Source: Nilaparvata lugens (lineage: Eukaryota; Arthropoda; Insecta; Hemiptera; Delphacidae). Taken from it: 64,000 nucleotides of DNA. Positions 20,983-32,815 of this stretch are shown here, piece by piece; the stretch's first letter is position 1; the number at the start of each line of letters is the position of its first letter. Under the pieces are notes generated by a model. That model saw only the letters and a list, made by a program, of their open reading frames with translations. It did no database searches and had not been told where the DNA came from. A program made the translations under genes and the position numbers. The stretch is taken from NCBI RefSeq assembly GCF_014356525.2, contig NW_024090276.1, positions 1 through 64,000 on the forward strand, read 5' to 3'.

Positions 20983-22434
20983 ACTTTCCTTGCCCTATAA
21001 CCATAGGTAAGGAAAGTTTTGCTTTCCGAAAAAAATAAGGGTACCCCAATTTCTAAATGTCTATACGTTTCAAGGTCCCCTGAGTCCAAAAAAGTGATTT
21101 TTGGGTATTGGTCTGTATGTGTGAGTGTGTGTGTGTGTGTGTGTGTATGTGTGTCTGTGTACACTATATCTCATCTCCCAGTTTACGGAATGACTTGAAA
21201 TTTGGAATGTAAGGTCCTTACACTATAAGGATCCAACACGAACAACTTTGATCAAATGTAATCCAAGATGGCGGCTAAAATGGCAAAAATGTTGTCAAAA
21301 ACAGGGTTTTTTGCGATTTTCTCGAAAACAGCTCCAATGGTTTTGATCAAATTTATACCTGGAATAGTCATTGATGAGCTCCATCAACTGCAACAAATCC
21401 CATATCTGTGAAAATTTCAGGAGCTTTGCCCCATCTATGCATAGTTTGATTTTAGATTCTCAATTATCAGCCTTTATATACAATTTAAACAAAAAATTTC
21501 AAGTGGAAAAGATTGAGCATAAAAATCTCTGCAATTGATGTCCAGTAACATATATTCCACCTAGAATTGAAAATAAGCTTGAAATCCAAGAAAATATTAT
21601 TATTAAATTGCAAACTGTTGGCAACTGCTGGTTCTATTAAATCATTCACTACGAAGAGATAGCAGATAGCAGATAGCAGTGTTTCCAGCTTTAATGACCT
21701 ATCACCAGCTGTCTCATATCTTTGAATAGTAGACTTGAGATGCTCGAGTACTCTAGCATCAGGTGATCAATTTTCATAATGGCAAGGAAAGTTGTGTGAA
21801 TGTGCCACACCAGATTTGAAATTTGGAACATAAGGTCCTTATAATATAAGGATCCGACATGAACAATTTCAATCAAATGTGATTCAAGATGGCGGCTGAA
21901 ATGGCTAAAATGTTGTCAAAAACAGGGTTTTTTGCGATTTTCTCAAAAACGACTCCAACGATTTTGATCAAATTCATACCTGAAATAGTCATCAATAACC
22001 TCTATCAACTGTCATAAGTCCCATATCTGTAAAAATTTCAGGAGCTCCGCTACATCTATGCAAAGTTTGATTTTAGATTCTCAATTATCAGGCTTCAGAT
22101 ACAATTTAAACAAAAAATTCGAAGCAAAAAAGATTGAACATGAAAATCTATACAATTAATGTTCAGTAACATTTTCAGCTAAAATAGAAAATAAGCTCAA
22201 AATTTGAGAAAATAATATATAATTGTTCAATTGCAAACTATTGGCAAATGTTGATTCTATTAAATCATTCACTATGAAGAGATAGCAGACCTCATGTGTC
22301 TCCAGCGTTATTGTCCTGTCACCAGCTGACTCAGATCTTTGAATAGTAGAATTGTGATGCGCTGGAACACTATCGGGTGATCAATTTTCATAACGGCAAG
22401 GAAAGTTGTGTGAGTGCGCCACACCAGATTTTTA
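20983..22434 (+). repeat. Dispersed repeat, copy A (tandemly doubled)
   Basis: Begins ACTTTCCTTGCCC and ends GGCAAGGAAAGTTGTGTGAGTG, so the ends are inversely related. Inside, a segment starting CAAGATGGCGGCTAAAATGGC (21262) recurs at 21885, so the 3' two-thirds is duplicated. A TG microsatellite lies at 21117-21158. Other copies are at 58714-59430 (inverted) and 60548-61370. No ORF is shared, so it is probably a non-autonomous element of unknown class. Confidence 0.75.
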
Positions 22435-22685
22435 AATGTTTGATACATGATTTTGATGCATAGTTCCAAGAGAAAATAAATAGCCAAAACTGCAAATTGA
22501 TAATTATATCAACCTGTATCATTTTGTTGATACAAAAGTTGTAAAGTATGTTGTTTGATGAACCAGCTAAAATCATATGTCAGTGTGTGTGATAGCTCCC
22601 AAATCAACGTTAGTAGACAGTAGTAGTATAAAAAGGCATGTTCTGGCATACTTGTGTGCAGTATGCATACTGGCATACTTCACCA

Positions 22686-22950
22686 CAAGGTCACCCAAGT
22701 CAACCAAACCTAACCTCAAGGTCACTCAAGTCAACCAAACCTAACCTCAAGGTCACCCAGGTCCACCAAACCTAACCTCAAGGTCACCCAAGTCAACCAA
22801 ACCTAACCTCAAGGTCACCCAAGTCAACCAAACCTAACCTCAAGGTCACCCAAGTCAACCAAATCTAACCTCAAGGTCACCCAAGTCAACCAAACCTAAC
22901 CTCAAGGTCACCCAAGTCAATCAAACCTAACCTCAAGGTCATCCAAGTCA
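22686..22950 (+). repeat. 31-bp tandem array, left TIR of element 2, 9 units
   Basis: Nine units of AAGGTCACCCAAGTCAACC followed by AAACCTAACCTC. Eight carry TCAAGGTCA and the first has ACAAGGTCA. The unit differs from that of element 1 mainly in AGTCAACC against AGATGACC. Confidence 0.9.
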
Positions 22951-23095
22951 AAAAAAAATTAAAAAAAAAAAATAAATAAAATTAAAAAAAAATTAGAAAA
23001 AATTAAAAAAAATAATAAAAATAAAAAAAAAATTAAAAACACATAAAATCGGGAATAAATTGGAAATAAATCACTGGGGATTTTGAACTGGGGGC

Positions 23096-23218
23096 TATAA
23101 AAGGAGTTGTCCTGCAAGGAGTGGGACATTGTGTCTTGTGCAGTCGTGCCGCCAGTACGTGTGTGTGTGATTTTCATGTATTTGTTTTGGATTACTTTCA
23201 TCTTTATCATCATCAAGA
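23096..23218 (+). promoter_or_regulatory. TATA promoter and untranslated leader exon, left TIR
   Basis: TATAAAAGG at 23096-23104 is followed by a leader of about 90 bases ending at AAGA|GTAAGT (donor GT at 23219-23220). The same structure is present on the other strand in the right TIR. The exact start base was not determined; about 23127 is expected from TATA spacing. Confidence 0.6.
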
Positions 23219-23631
23219 GTAAGTACCAGTGCATTTTATAGCTATATATATTTATATTATATTCCTGATTTGACAATTAAGTTCAAAAGAGTTGAATTTT
23301 GAAGTAGGTGGTTTGAGACTGTCAATTAAATTCTAAAATGACTTAAATTCAAAAGTGACTGGTTTAATTGTGAATTAGGTTCCAATACATAGAGTAAATG
23401 AATAAAAATGACATAGTCAAAAATGACTAATTTAATTGTGAATTAGGTTCCAATACATAGAGTACAATACAAGTTGAGATTTTAATTGTGAATTAGGTTT
23501 TTATACATAGAGTTGGTGGTTGTAATTCATCCTAACCTAAAAAACGTATAACAAGTCTTTGCCCTAGAATTAGGCTATACCCACAGTATGTTTGACATTG
23601 ATAGTGATGAAGGTGTGTATGTTGTTTTCAG
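23219..23631 (+). other. Leader intron of TIR gene, left
   Basis: Donor AAGA|GTAAGTACC and acceptor TTGTTTTCAG|AC, 413 bases. The acceptor is two bases before the ATG at 23634. The intron holds three imperfect tandem copies of TTTAATTGTGAATTAGGTTC. The right-TIR copy (54536-54946, other strand) has the same splice sites. Confidence 0.6.
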
Positions 23632-23633
23632 AC

Positions 23634-23897
23634 ATGAGCGGCAATGGTTCTAATGATCAGGAGCACCCATCCCACCTTCCTCCCTATCATGAAGTAGATC
23701 CTGGACCCCATTCACATTCCCCACCCCCACCATACAGCTCCCGACTATCATCCCCTAGAACATTTAATATAAACATCTATGAACCTCCATCCCCGACACA
23801 CCTACACATCCAACCCTTGATCCTGGATATTGATACCAATACTGATTCACCGCCTTCATCCCCAACATCTGTTGATAGTGATGAAGGTAAAATATAG
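23634..23897 (+). CDS. TIR-encoded proline-rich PPxY protein, left copy
   Basis: Begins MSGNGSNDQEHPSHLPPYHE. It has Pro/Ser-rich composition and a PPPPYSSR motif, which fits the PPxY consensus bound by WW domains of NEDD4-type ubiquitin ligases. This start is chosen because the ATG directly follows a 3' splice site; an upstream ATG in frame would lie in the intron. The frame ends at 23897, but GAAG|GTAAAA at 23887 could be a donor to the acceptor at 23948, in front of the polymerase ATG. The right-TIR copy has a different C-terminus because the TIR ends inside the gene. No named family recognised. Confidence 0.55.
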   Translation: MSGNGSNDQEHPSHLPPYHEVDPGPHSHSPPPPYSSRLSSPRTFNINIYEPPSPTHLHIQPLILDIDTNTDSPPSSPTSVDSDEGKI

Positions 23898-23948
23898 AGT
23901 TGACGACTGCATACCCTAGGTATACAATATTGTATTGCATTGTTCCAG

Positions 23949-24935
23949 ATGAACAAAGCTGCACGATGTCAACAAACAGCGAATTCAGTGGACGAGTTTG
24001 TTGTTCTGGAGGAGGCATTTGAATCCCAACTCAAGACTCTATACTACAATAATGCATACAAGGATGAGCCTGCCAAAGATTTCCACACCTTTCTGAACGG
24101 TCTGAAGGATAAAATTGTTCACATCATCAGTCAGCAACAGCAGACACATGGAGCAATGAAGTTCAATCTAGTATTGGAGGCAACATATTTCTGCAGCACC
24201 CTTGATAAGAACATCCTCAAACAAGAAGAGTTTCAGAATGTCGCCTTCAAAACTCCAAACTACACCATCTTCAGTATCATCAATCTTCCAGACATCATCA
24301 ACAAAGCATGCATGACCCTACTGGATGAGGAGTTGAAATTTGAAGGAAATTCCAGTGGATGGAGTTTGCTTATCATCAATGGATTGCTCATCAGGATTAG
24401 CAAACATATTCCCCTGCATGGATCATCCTACATCAGTCTTCCACCTCTTCTATCAGCACAAAAGGCAATCATCAATCCTATAAACATGGACCAGCAATGT
24501 TTCAAATGGGCTATCCTCGCCAAACATGTACAAGACAGTGATCCTCAACGAGTCAACGACCAATACCATCAATTAGAGAAGAGATACAACTTTTCAGGCA
24601 TTGGATTTCCCACTGCCATCAGTCAAATCGATAGATTTGAGAAAGATAATCCAGGGGTATCAGTTAATATTTATGGTGTGGATGAGAAGAACGTTATATT
24701 TCCAAGAAGAGTTGGGAATGCAATGAAGGCAGATCACTTTGATCTTCTCCTCCTCTGTGAGAGTAATGATGATGATGATAAAAACAGCACCCTTGAGGAT
24801 AACAATGAACATAAATTAAATAGCCACTACTGCTACATTAAAAATTTTGAAAGACTTGTGGGATCCAAACTCACAAAACATAAAAGTAAAATTATCATCT
24901 GCAGATGATGTTTCACCCATTACACCTTCGACAGA
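23949..24935 (+). pseudogene. polB: Protein-primed DNA polymerase B, N-terminal part
   Basis: First of three segments of the replicative polymerase. The ATG at 23949 immediately follows the acceptor TTGTTCCAG. The frame is open to a TGA at 24906-24908 and the coding pattern continues to the LINE insertion at 24935. It contains the N-terminal region typical of polymerase genes of this class in insects, with a QQCFKWAILAK motif near residue 185 and HYCYIKNFERLV near residue 300, just before a zinc-ribbon-like region. Family B enzymes of this type copy linear genomes using a terminal-protein primer. The ACAGA at 24931-24935 is duplicated at 30333-30337. Confidence 0.8.
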
Positions 24936-25502
24936 TTGATTGATTTTTATTGAGTGCTAGGTCTAGTAAGACCCATTGCACATTATAACAAAACATAACA
25001 TCACAAAAATAATAGAATGTAAAAACTAAAGATAAATATTCTAAGAACTTAGAATTAAATAGGTAATGAGATTACAATAAAATATTAATTATAATTGATA
25101 CTAATTATAATGAAATGAAGAATATTAAACTACAATAAAAAACTAGAAAATAATTACTGCAGCATTAACAACAAGCAATAACAGATTCCATCACTCAATC
25201 AATACCAGCAGAATGAAAATTAAAACAGAAAAACAAAGTAAATACATTTTCAGCAAATTAGTAGATAGAAAAGAGAATAAAACTTGCATTGATATTTTCT
25301 TGAAAAAAAAAAATTGAACTGTTATTAAACAGTGGAGAAAAAATAAAGGGCTATACTATCAAACCAAAAATAATCAAAGTAATACATGTTATAATGAAGT
25401 GTGTTAAATAATATAAACTATTTATAATTGGATGTAGAAGACAAATTTTTAATATTCATATGGTATGGATCAATGTAAAACTGATAATCGTTAAAGGACT
25501 AG

Positions 25503-28378
25503 TCACTCATCAATCATAAGCAAATGAGCGTGCAATCTTTTCTTAAACAGGGAGAGAGACGTGGAAAACACAATGTGAGTTGGAAGGGCGTTCCACTCTC
25601 TGCTTGCTGTTGTGATAAAAGACGAATTGAATATGAATGTACGGTGATGAGGAATTTGAAGAGTGAACTGATGTGACCTGGTTTGACGAGCAGTATGAAC
25701 GGATGATAACAAAGTGAATGAGTTACGCAGATAGCATGGTCCTTCATTTTTCACAATTATTTTATATACCAGAATCAGGAGGAAATATTTCCTTTGATTC
25801 TTGATTTTCAGCCATTCCAGTTGCATAAAGTAAGGCGTTATATGCTCATCCCGCCTGGCATTGTAGATGTATCTTATTGCATAATTGAGGGATCTCTGCA
25901 TCCTACCATTCAATTCATCTGTCAGGTCAACGTATACGGTTGAGCAATAATCAAGAAAGGGTATTATTAATGATCTGACCAATAGGATACGTGTGCTTTG
26001 AGGCAGGAAATGTTTCAGACGTTTGAGCTGGTGCATGCCTGCAAACACTCTGTTACATACATGAGTGGTCTGCTCCTTCCAGCTAAGACTCTGGTCTAGA
26101 TACAGTCCAAGAGTTTGCACACTCTTCAGGTAGGGAACAACATTTCCTGCAACAGTGATAGCCGGGAGTCTTTCCTGATCAAATCTGCTCAGAAGAGTTG
26201 GGAAGCCAAGAATGATGCTTTTCGTCTTTTGTGCATTGAGGATCAGCTGATGGGCACCAGTCCACTGCAGGAGTGACTCAATATTCTGGTTCATGGACTG
26301 AACTGCTTCTGAAATTCTTTCTTTTGAACAGTGAGCATAGATCATAAGATCATCAGCAAATAGGTGATAAGAACAGTTTGAGAAAACAGAGGAAACATTA
26401 TTGATGAAAACAGAGAAGAGAAGGGGTCCCAACACAGAGCCCTGAGGAACACCTCTCAAAACTGGTCTCCAATTAGAGGAATCACCACAGCTACCAAATA
26501 CTGCCTGAAATCTGTTGGACAAATATGAGGAGAACCATGCTACTGCAGAACCGGAGAAGTGGCAATGATACTTCAGCTTATGAATTAGCAAGGCATGAGA
26601 AACATTATCAAATGCCTTGCTCAAGTCGAACTGAATAAGTAACGTGAGTAATCTTTTATCCATAGCTGCACGTATGTCATCTGTTATGCGCAAGAGAGCA
26701 GTACATGTGCTATGATTTGGGCGGAAGCCAGACTGGAAATTCGAAAAGAAGTCAAAACTTGAAAGATATTGACTTACCTGAGCATGCACAATTCTCTCCA
26801 GTGCCTTAGATATGGAACACAGAATATGGATGGGCCTGCAGTCTGCAGGAGCGATTGGATTAGTCGATTTAGGAATGGGTTTCACCATGGAGCATTTCCA
26901 GAGATCAGGAAATTTTCCTGTCTGAAGAGAGACATTGAATATGTGAGTGATAGAAGGTAAAATAACTGGTAACAATTTTTTATAAAATAAGCTTGGGATA
27001 TTGTCAATTCCTTTAGAGTTTTTTGAGCAAGAACATATTATCTTTGACACCATAGATGGAGTAACATGTGAGAAATAGAATTTCTCTGCCGGCAAGTTAT
27101 GATTGAACTGCATGATAAGATGGTCTGAAGCCAGTGGTGCGTTGGATGCATCTGGCTGATTTGAACTGAGAGTGAAGAAATCGTTCAGTTCATTAAGAGG
27201 TATATTGATTCTAGTATTAGATCTGGCTTTATGCGCTCCTAGTCTTCTGACATTATCCACAGAGTAGATGTTGAATTATTTTGATTAAACTGCCTGTGAT
27301 AGAAGCGAAGTTTTGCATTGCGACTCATAGATTTCACACGATTTCTCCAAGTTTTAAAGACCTCAAAGTCTATCTGGCTGCTGGTCCTTTTAAATACTCT
27401 TCTGGCTTTATCACGCTCACGTCTGGCAATCAGTATCTCTTCATTCATCCAGGGCACTGGTTTCCGCTTAGGATGCGCAGTACGCACAGGGGCATGCCTA
27501 TCAAAAATGCTGTGAATCATATTATCGAATACTGCAACCTTATCATTGATGTCATCAATGAAACCTATAGTGTGCCATGGCATGTTGATAGCATCCTCAA
27601 GACATCTATCATCATTGAAATGTTCGAAGTCTCTATATAAATAGCTCACTGCAGACAACTCATCACATTTCAAGTTGTAGACTAAATAAATCATATCATG
27701 CATGGAGAAGCAAGGCATAGGTATCTGTCCAAAAGAAGAAACATAATCTTTATCACTCACCACCGCTAGATCTAGTAAAGTATGTGAATTGGGTAAGTGG
27801 TAAGTCGGGTCAACATTATTTACAATGTGGAAGTTGATAGAATCAAAGAGTGTCACAAGTTGCCTCCTTTCGAAGCTATCTCTCAATAGATTAGAGTTGA
27901 AATCACCAAGTAAGACAATATGTTGATAGCTATGCATTATCTGCAACAGAGAGTGCTCAAGGAGTGACAGTCGACCTGCTTTGGGTGGCCGGTATACAAT
28001 CCCTACAAGAATTTTGTCTTCACAAGCTGTGATCTCTATGAAGATAAACTCCGGAGAGTTGGAGTAGGGTTGAGGAGAAGATAACACATGTTTGGGTGAC
28101 AAAGAGGAGCGAACATACACGGCAACACCACCTCTGTCCCTCCCGACTCTATCATTACGAAAAACGCAATACTCCGGAATGCTGAAAGAACAGGAATCCA
28201 GTGATGGTTTAAGCCAGGATTCACTAACACCTATTATATCAAAATTCAAAATAGTGGAAAATGTCTCGCTGAAATCATCGAAATGACCAGGTAAAGATTC
28301 AGCATTGATATGACAGAACCTGAGAGAAGACGAGTGACCATCCAGCAGTCGTGCTAACTCAGATACGCTCACATCCAT
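25503..28378 (-). pseudogene. LINE ORF2: endonuclease and reverse transcriptase, frameshifted
   Basis: Leftward. 28378-27239 (379 aa) is an apurinic-type endonuclease domain: RFCHIN near the start, VSESWLKP, RDRGGVAVYVR and LLGDFNSN. 27260-25503 (585 aa) is the reverse transcriptase with IPKSTNPIAPADCRPI, FDLSKAFDNV, GVPQGSVLGPLLF and catalytic FADDLMIY. The two overlap by 22 bases in different frames, so a single indel separates the domains; full ORF2 would run through. These enzymes nick the target and copy the RNA at the nick. Confidence 0.9.
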
Positions 28379-29246
28379 TAGTATGAAATGTAATGTACTA
28401 GTAATGTATTAATATATTATTATAGGAAGATATATGAAATCACAGTGTACCCTGACAATGGTCTTAAGAAATCTTAAACAGAGCAAATTTATTAAAAATT
28501 ACAGAATGCGTGAAATCAATCAAGTAAAGATCAATATTTATTTCAAATAGTTGGGAAGGTAAATCAAAAATTTAAACGATAATCTCAATTTAATCGTAGG
28601 CGACGTCGTAATTGAGCCCCCTTTGATGTGAGATAACTACTGAACAACAGTGGGCTTAAGTAATCTTAAACAGAGCAAATTTATTAAATATTACAGGATG
28701 CGTGAAATCAATCAAGTAATCCAATAAAAAAAAAATATTCTTATAAAATAAAATAATCGTATAAAATATTAATCTTAATAAAATATTAAGAATAAATCAT
28801 TTCCATGATGAACTCACCAAGTAATCATGAAAAAAAAATTCTATAATGATCAATCATAATAATCATCATAATGATCAAACTACAATCATTCTTCTAATTG
28901 AGATCATAATTCAATGAATATTGAGATTACAAGGATACATGTTCACAGAGAAGCGGAAAAAAATGAAAATTAACATTGCAATAATCATATTCAAAAGTAC
29001 TGTCAGAGTTAGATTAAAGAACAGTGAAATCAAGTTCATAAGTATGGAAAATATATGGCTTCTATTGATTACTCGTCGAAAATTAGCTTCATGGAAATAA
29101 ATAAATATAGAAAGGAAAATAAACAATAGTGAGAAAAAATAAATAAATAAATAATAATAATAAGAAGAAGAAAAATCATTTCAATGATAAACTCACCAAG
29201 TAATAATTATCAGTGCTTGGTAGGCAATGAAACTACGTACGGAACC

Positions 29247-30146
29247 TTACATATGACTATCACCGAGCTGATCCGAATTCGCATTATTATTAGGGCCATT
29301 AGAGAACTCAGAGAAGACTCTGTTGTTGTCTCTCCAAAAAACATGCCCATCACGACTCCAGACGTTCTTGAAACCCACTCTTCCACACATTTCCCGGAAA
29401 AACAAGTGACGCTTACGCGTGAGATCTTCTTGCACTGAGAAACCGGTACCACTCAACTGACGCCTATTCGATATTATAGAACTTCGCTTTTGATAACTGA
29501 TAAACTTGATGAGAATCTGCCGAGGTCTCGGCTCTTGGTTGTCACGCGGTTGAGCGAGGCGACCGACGCGGTGGCATCTGTCGTTGTCAGCCGGCTGGAT
29601 CGGAATGCCCAGCTTGTCGCTGAGTAGTTGCACCGTGGTCGCTGTCACATCCTCGTCACTCGCCTCAGGAACACCAGTGATACGGATATTATTTCGCCGG
29701 GAATATTGAGCCAAACCGTCCAGTCGCATGTCTGAGCTCTCCTTGAGTTGAGCAAGCTCGGCACGAAGGGCGTCCATCTCGCCATTAAGATCGACCAGCC
29801 TGTTCTCAGCCACCTGCAGACGGCCCCCAAGATCCTCCAAGACTCGAGTGCTGACAGTCTCCGAGAGGCGTGCAGCTAGTCAATCAACGAAGGCGTCGCT
29901 CGTCAACAGTTTTTCGAGAGCCGCCGCAAGTTGTTGTTCGGTTGCTAAGGAGACAGCAGAGCAGTCAGCTGTTGAGCAAGACGGAGAGCTATGAGGCCGG
30001 GCAGCATTCCCTCTCTGTTGTTGTTGTTGTAGAATCTTTTTCTGTTTAGGCTGCTTTGCTGCCGGCGACTGCGCAACAGAGGTGGCCTTATCGTTTTCGG
30101 ATTTCAGCCCTGTGTTTGCTCGTGTAACTGCTGGTGATGGGGACAT
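29247..30146 (-). pseudogene. LINE ORF1, one in-frame stop
   Basis: Leftward RNA-binding protein of the LINE. 30146-29880 gives a low-complexity N-terminus (Gln, Ser and Pro rich). A TGA at 29880-29882 interrupts it. The same frame continues to 29247 with a coiled coil (VAENRLVDLNGEMDALRAEL) and then an RRM-like part with SRRNNIRITGVPEA and RCHRVGRL, the arrangement of L1-type ORF1 proteins. Confidence 0.82.
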
Positions 30147-30332
30147 AACGTTTTACGATTTACCGTGTTTGATAATAGAAAAAACAACAAAGTAACTAGA
30201 TCAATCGATTCACAAAATACTATTACACTAGTAAGCAAAAATTCAATTCGATCCACTTAAGAAAACCCACGAAAAATTGACAAAAACTGGGAGCTCGATT
30301 TATAACATGCTAGCCTGACATTTCTCTCATCT

Positions 30333-31983
30333 ACAGAGATGGAGAACGCAGGATGGCTGAGCATGAGGAGTATTGTGCTAGCAATAATACAGCAAGAATC
30401 ATCATGCCACAGGTTGGAAAAGATGGTAAACCTCCAACCTTAAAGTTTGAGAAACATGTGCAAAAGTATAGAGTACCTGTTGTAGCATACGCCAATTTTG
30501 AGTGCATCCTGGAGAAACCTGATGGGGACAATGAACGATGGATTGGTAAAGTTACCAGAGTTATCCAGTATCATCGGGCAATGAGTTACTGCTTATACTT
30601 TGTGCAGGACCCAGATTTGGAAGATTCCTGGCTGACAATCACTAACCTAATCCCTCATGAGCCGATTGTCTACAGGGGTCCTGATGCCGCCAAACATTTC
30701 ATGAAGACCCTCACCATGTGTGCAAAAGATTTAGATGAGGCAATTGACTGTAGGAATATCAAGTTGCTCCCACTAACCAAAAGAGAGCAAGCACGACATA
30801 ATGCGGCCAACTTCTGTGAGGCCTGCAATGAACTGTTCAATGAAGATGAGGTGTATGACCATTGTCATATAACTGGTATCTACCGGAATGCATTGTGTCA
30901 TAAATGCAACCTGCAGCGACAGCGACAATCATTCATACCAGTGTTTCTCCACAACTCTTCAAACTACAATATACACCTTATTATTCCAGAGCTGGGTAGA
31001 GATAAGGATCAGCTGTTTGTCATCCCAAACTCATTGGAAAAGTATATATCATTCACCAAACGAATATCTCCAAAAATGCACCTCTGATTCATCAATGCAT
31101 TCCGGTTTACGCCTGATAGTTTAGACAACCTGGTTACTAACCTAGTCAAATCAGCATCGAATCCGGAAGACTTGTCCAAAGTGCTGCCACATACTGCCAA
31201 AGTGTTTGGAAACAAATTGAGCCTTGTCTCAAGGAAAGGAGTGTTTCCATATGACTACTGTGATTCATGGCAGAGACTCGAAGAAACATTGCTACCACCC
31301 AAAGAGGCATTTTTCAGCAAGCTGTCTGATAGGAGTGTTAGCAGTGATGATTATGAACATGCTCAAACTGTGTGGAATCAATCCAGTTGTAGAACTCTGG
31401 GAGAGTACAGTCACCTGTACTTCAATACAGATGTTCTCCTGTTGGTCGATGTCTTTGAGAGCTTCCGTGATGTATGCATGAAGACTCATGATTTGGATTG
31501 TGGGCACTACTTTACATCTCTAGGCTTTTCCTTTGACGTCATGCTGAAATATACTAAAGTTGAGCTTGAGCTCCTTACTGACTATGACATGTACATGTTT
31601 ATCAAGCGAGGTATCAGAGGAGGAATAACAAATTGTATACACCATCATGCAATTGCCAACAACAAGTGCACTGGCGCACCTTGGGATCCAGAGAAGCCTA
31701 CATCCTATCTGTTATATACAGATGCCAACAACCTATATGGCTGGGCAATGTGTCAGCCAATTCCATGTCGCCAATTCCAATGGATGGATAAAGAAGAATT
31801 CGAAGCAGTAACAATGGGTATTACAGGTTTAGGAGATAATATGGAGATTGGATACATTCTAGAGGTGGACATTGAATACCCTTCCAACTTGCACAGCGAG
31901 CACAATGATTTCCCATTTCTTGCAGAGAACAAGAAAACTCTTAAATCTAATCATGTACGACTCATGACAACCCTGTCTGATCA
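30333..31983 (+). pseudogene. polB: DNA polymerase B, middle part
   Basis: Second polymerase segment. It opens after the duplicated ACAGA, runs through a region with paired cysteines and histidines (FCEACNELF, DHCHITG, ALCHKC) and the exonuclease-side residues (VAYANFECILE; SSNYNIHLI). A TGA at 31085-31087 interrupts it, then it continues in the same frame from 31088. The polymerase A motif is TDANNLYGWAMCQPIPC (encoded near 31720-31770), preceded by RGIRGGITNCIHH. It ends at GATCA (31979-31983), where LINE-2 enters. Confidence 0.85.
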
Positions 31984-32815
31984 AATCAAATCAAATCAAA
32001 TTAGCTTTATTCCTCAAAAATATACATTACAGGAAATTGAACACACTTTACATAGATACAGGAATACCCCTACAAGACTATTCGTCTGTGTGTAGGGGTG
32101 ATATCTGGGTAGCCTGAAATATATCAGGCTGCTAAGTTAAATAAAGTAATAAATTAAATTGTGAGAAGAAAAAATAAATATTAATATTCGGTTAATAAAT
32201 AATGAATGAGTTAGATAACTAACTACAAAGAAATTATATTTACTTAAAATATAAATAGAAGTAATTTGAAAAGTTGATGGAAACATTTAAAAGGAATGCA
32301 AGTAAAAAAATAAATGAATAAAAATAGATAAGGAAAAAAAAATAAAAAAATGATAGAACATGATAGAGCAGGGACAAGCGGAGCCTCAGGAAAGATTTTG
32401 GAATTGAAAAAAAATATATATGAAGGGATATGGATAAGAGAAATGGAAATATCTGGGTGTATTCCAAGCATCATAGAGGATGATAGAATAATACCAGTAC
32501 ATTGACTGAAGAAGGCTTTCAGACATTTCTGTGCCAAGGCTGTATAGCCATCCCTCCACCATACGCTTAAATGCTGGCACACTGCATACCTCCATACTGA
32601 TTCTTATCTCAGCTGGCAGATTCCTGTACAGAAGTTGAGAAAGATTGAAAGGGGTTCTCAACTCCAGTCCATGAGCCACCCGCGGCGTCGCAAATCCATG
32701 GTTGACTCTAAATCGTGTGGGGTAGGTGTGAGGAATTTTGGGTAGAATGTTATATCTATTTTTTTTTAGAAAGAGCAGTAGAGATTTTATGTAAAGTTGT
32801 CTAAAACAATGTTGT

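Larger units (their letters stand above)
22612..23869 (+). repeat. Left TIR of element 2
   Basis: Matches 54298-55535 inverted: terminal AGTAGAC, a terminal TATAAAAAG (22627-22635), 31-bp array, A-rich block, TATA box, leader exon and intron, and the first two-thirds of a small gene. Identity breaks inside that gene after CCAACATC. Confidence 0.88.
24936..30332 (-). mobile_element. LINE-1 of this window: Jockey/CR1-type retrotransposon in polB
   Basis: Non-LTR element of about 5.4 kb on the reverse strand, 5' end at about 30332 and 3' end at about 24936, where the tail reads (GATT)n-like. It is flanked by 5-bp ACAGA (24931-24935 and 30333-30337). It carries ORF1 (30146-29247) and ORF2 (28378-25503), both disrupted. 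Between ORF1 and ORF2 are about 870 bases of AT-rich DNA with two internally repeated phrases (GCTTAAGTAATCTTAAACAG and a variant near 28465 and 28652; TGATGAACTCACCAAGTAAT and a variant near 28807 and 29185). Confidence 0.88.

Noticed and set aside
22612..23634. Terminal TATAAAAAG at 22627 as the main promoter of element 2
   Set aside because: The internal TATAAAAGG at 23096 has the leader exon and intron behind it; the terminal one would transcribe the whole array first. It may still be a minor start.
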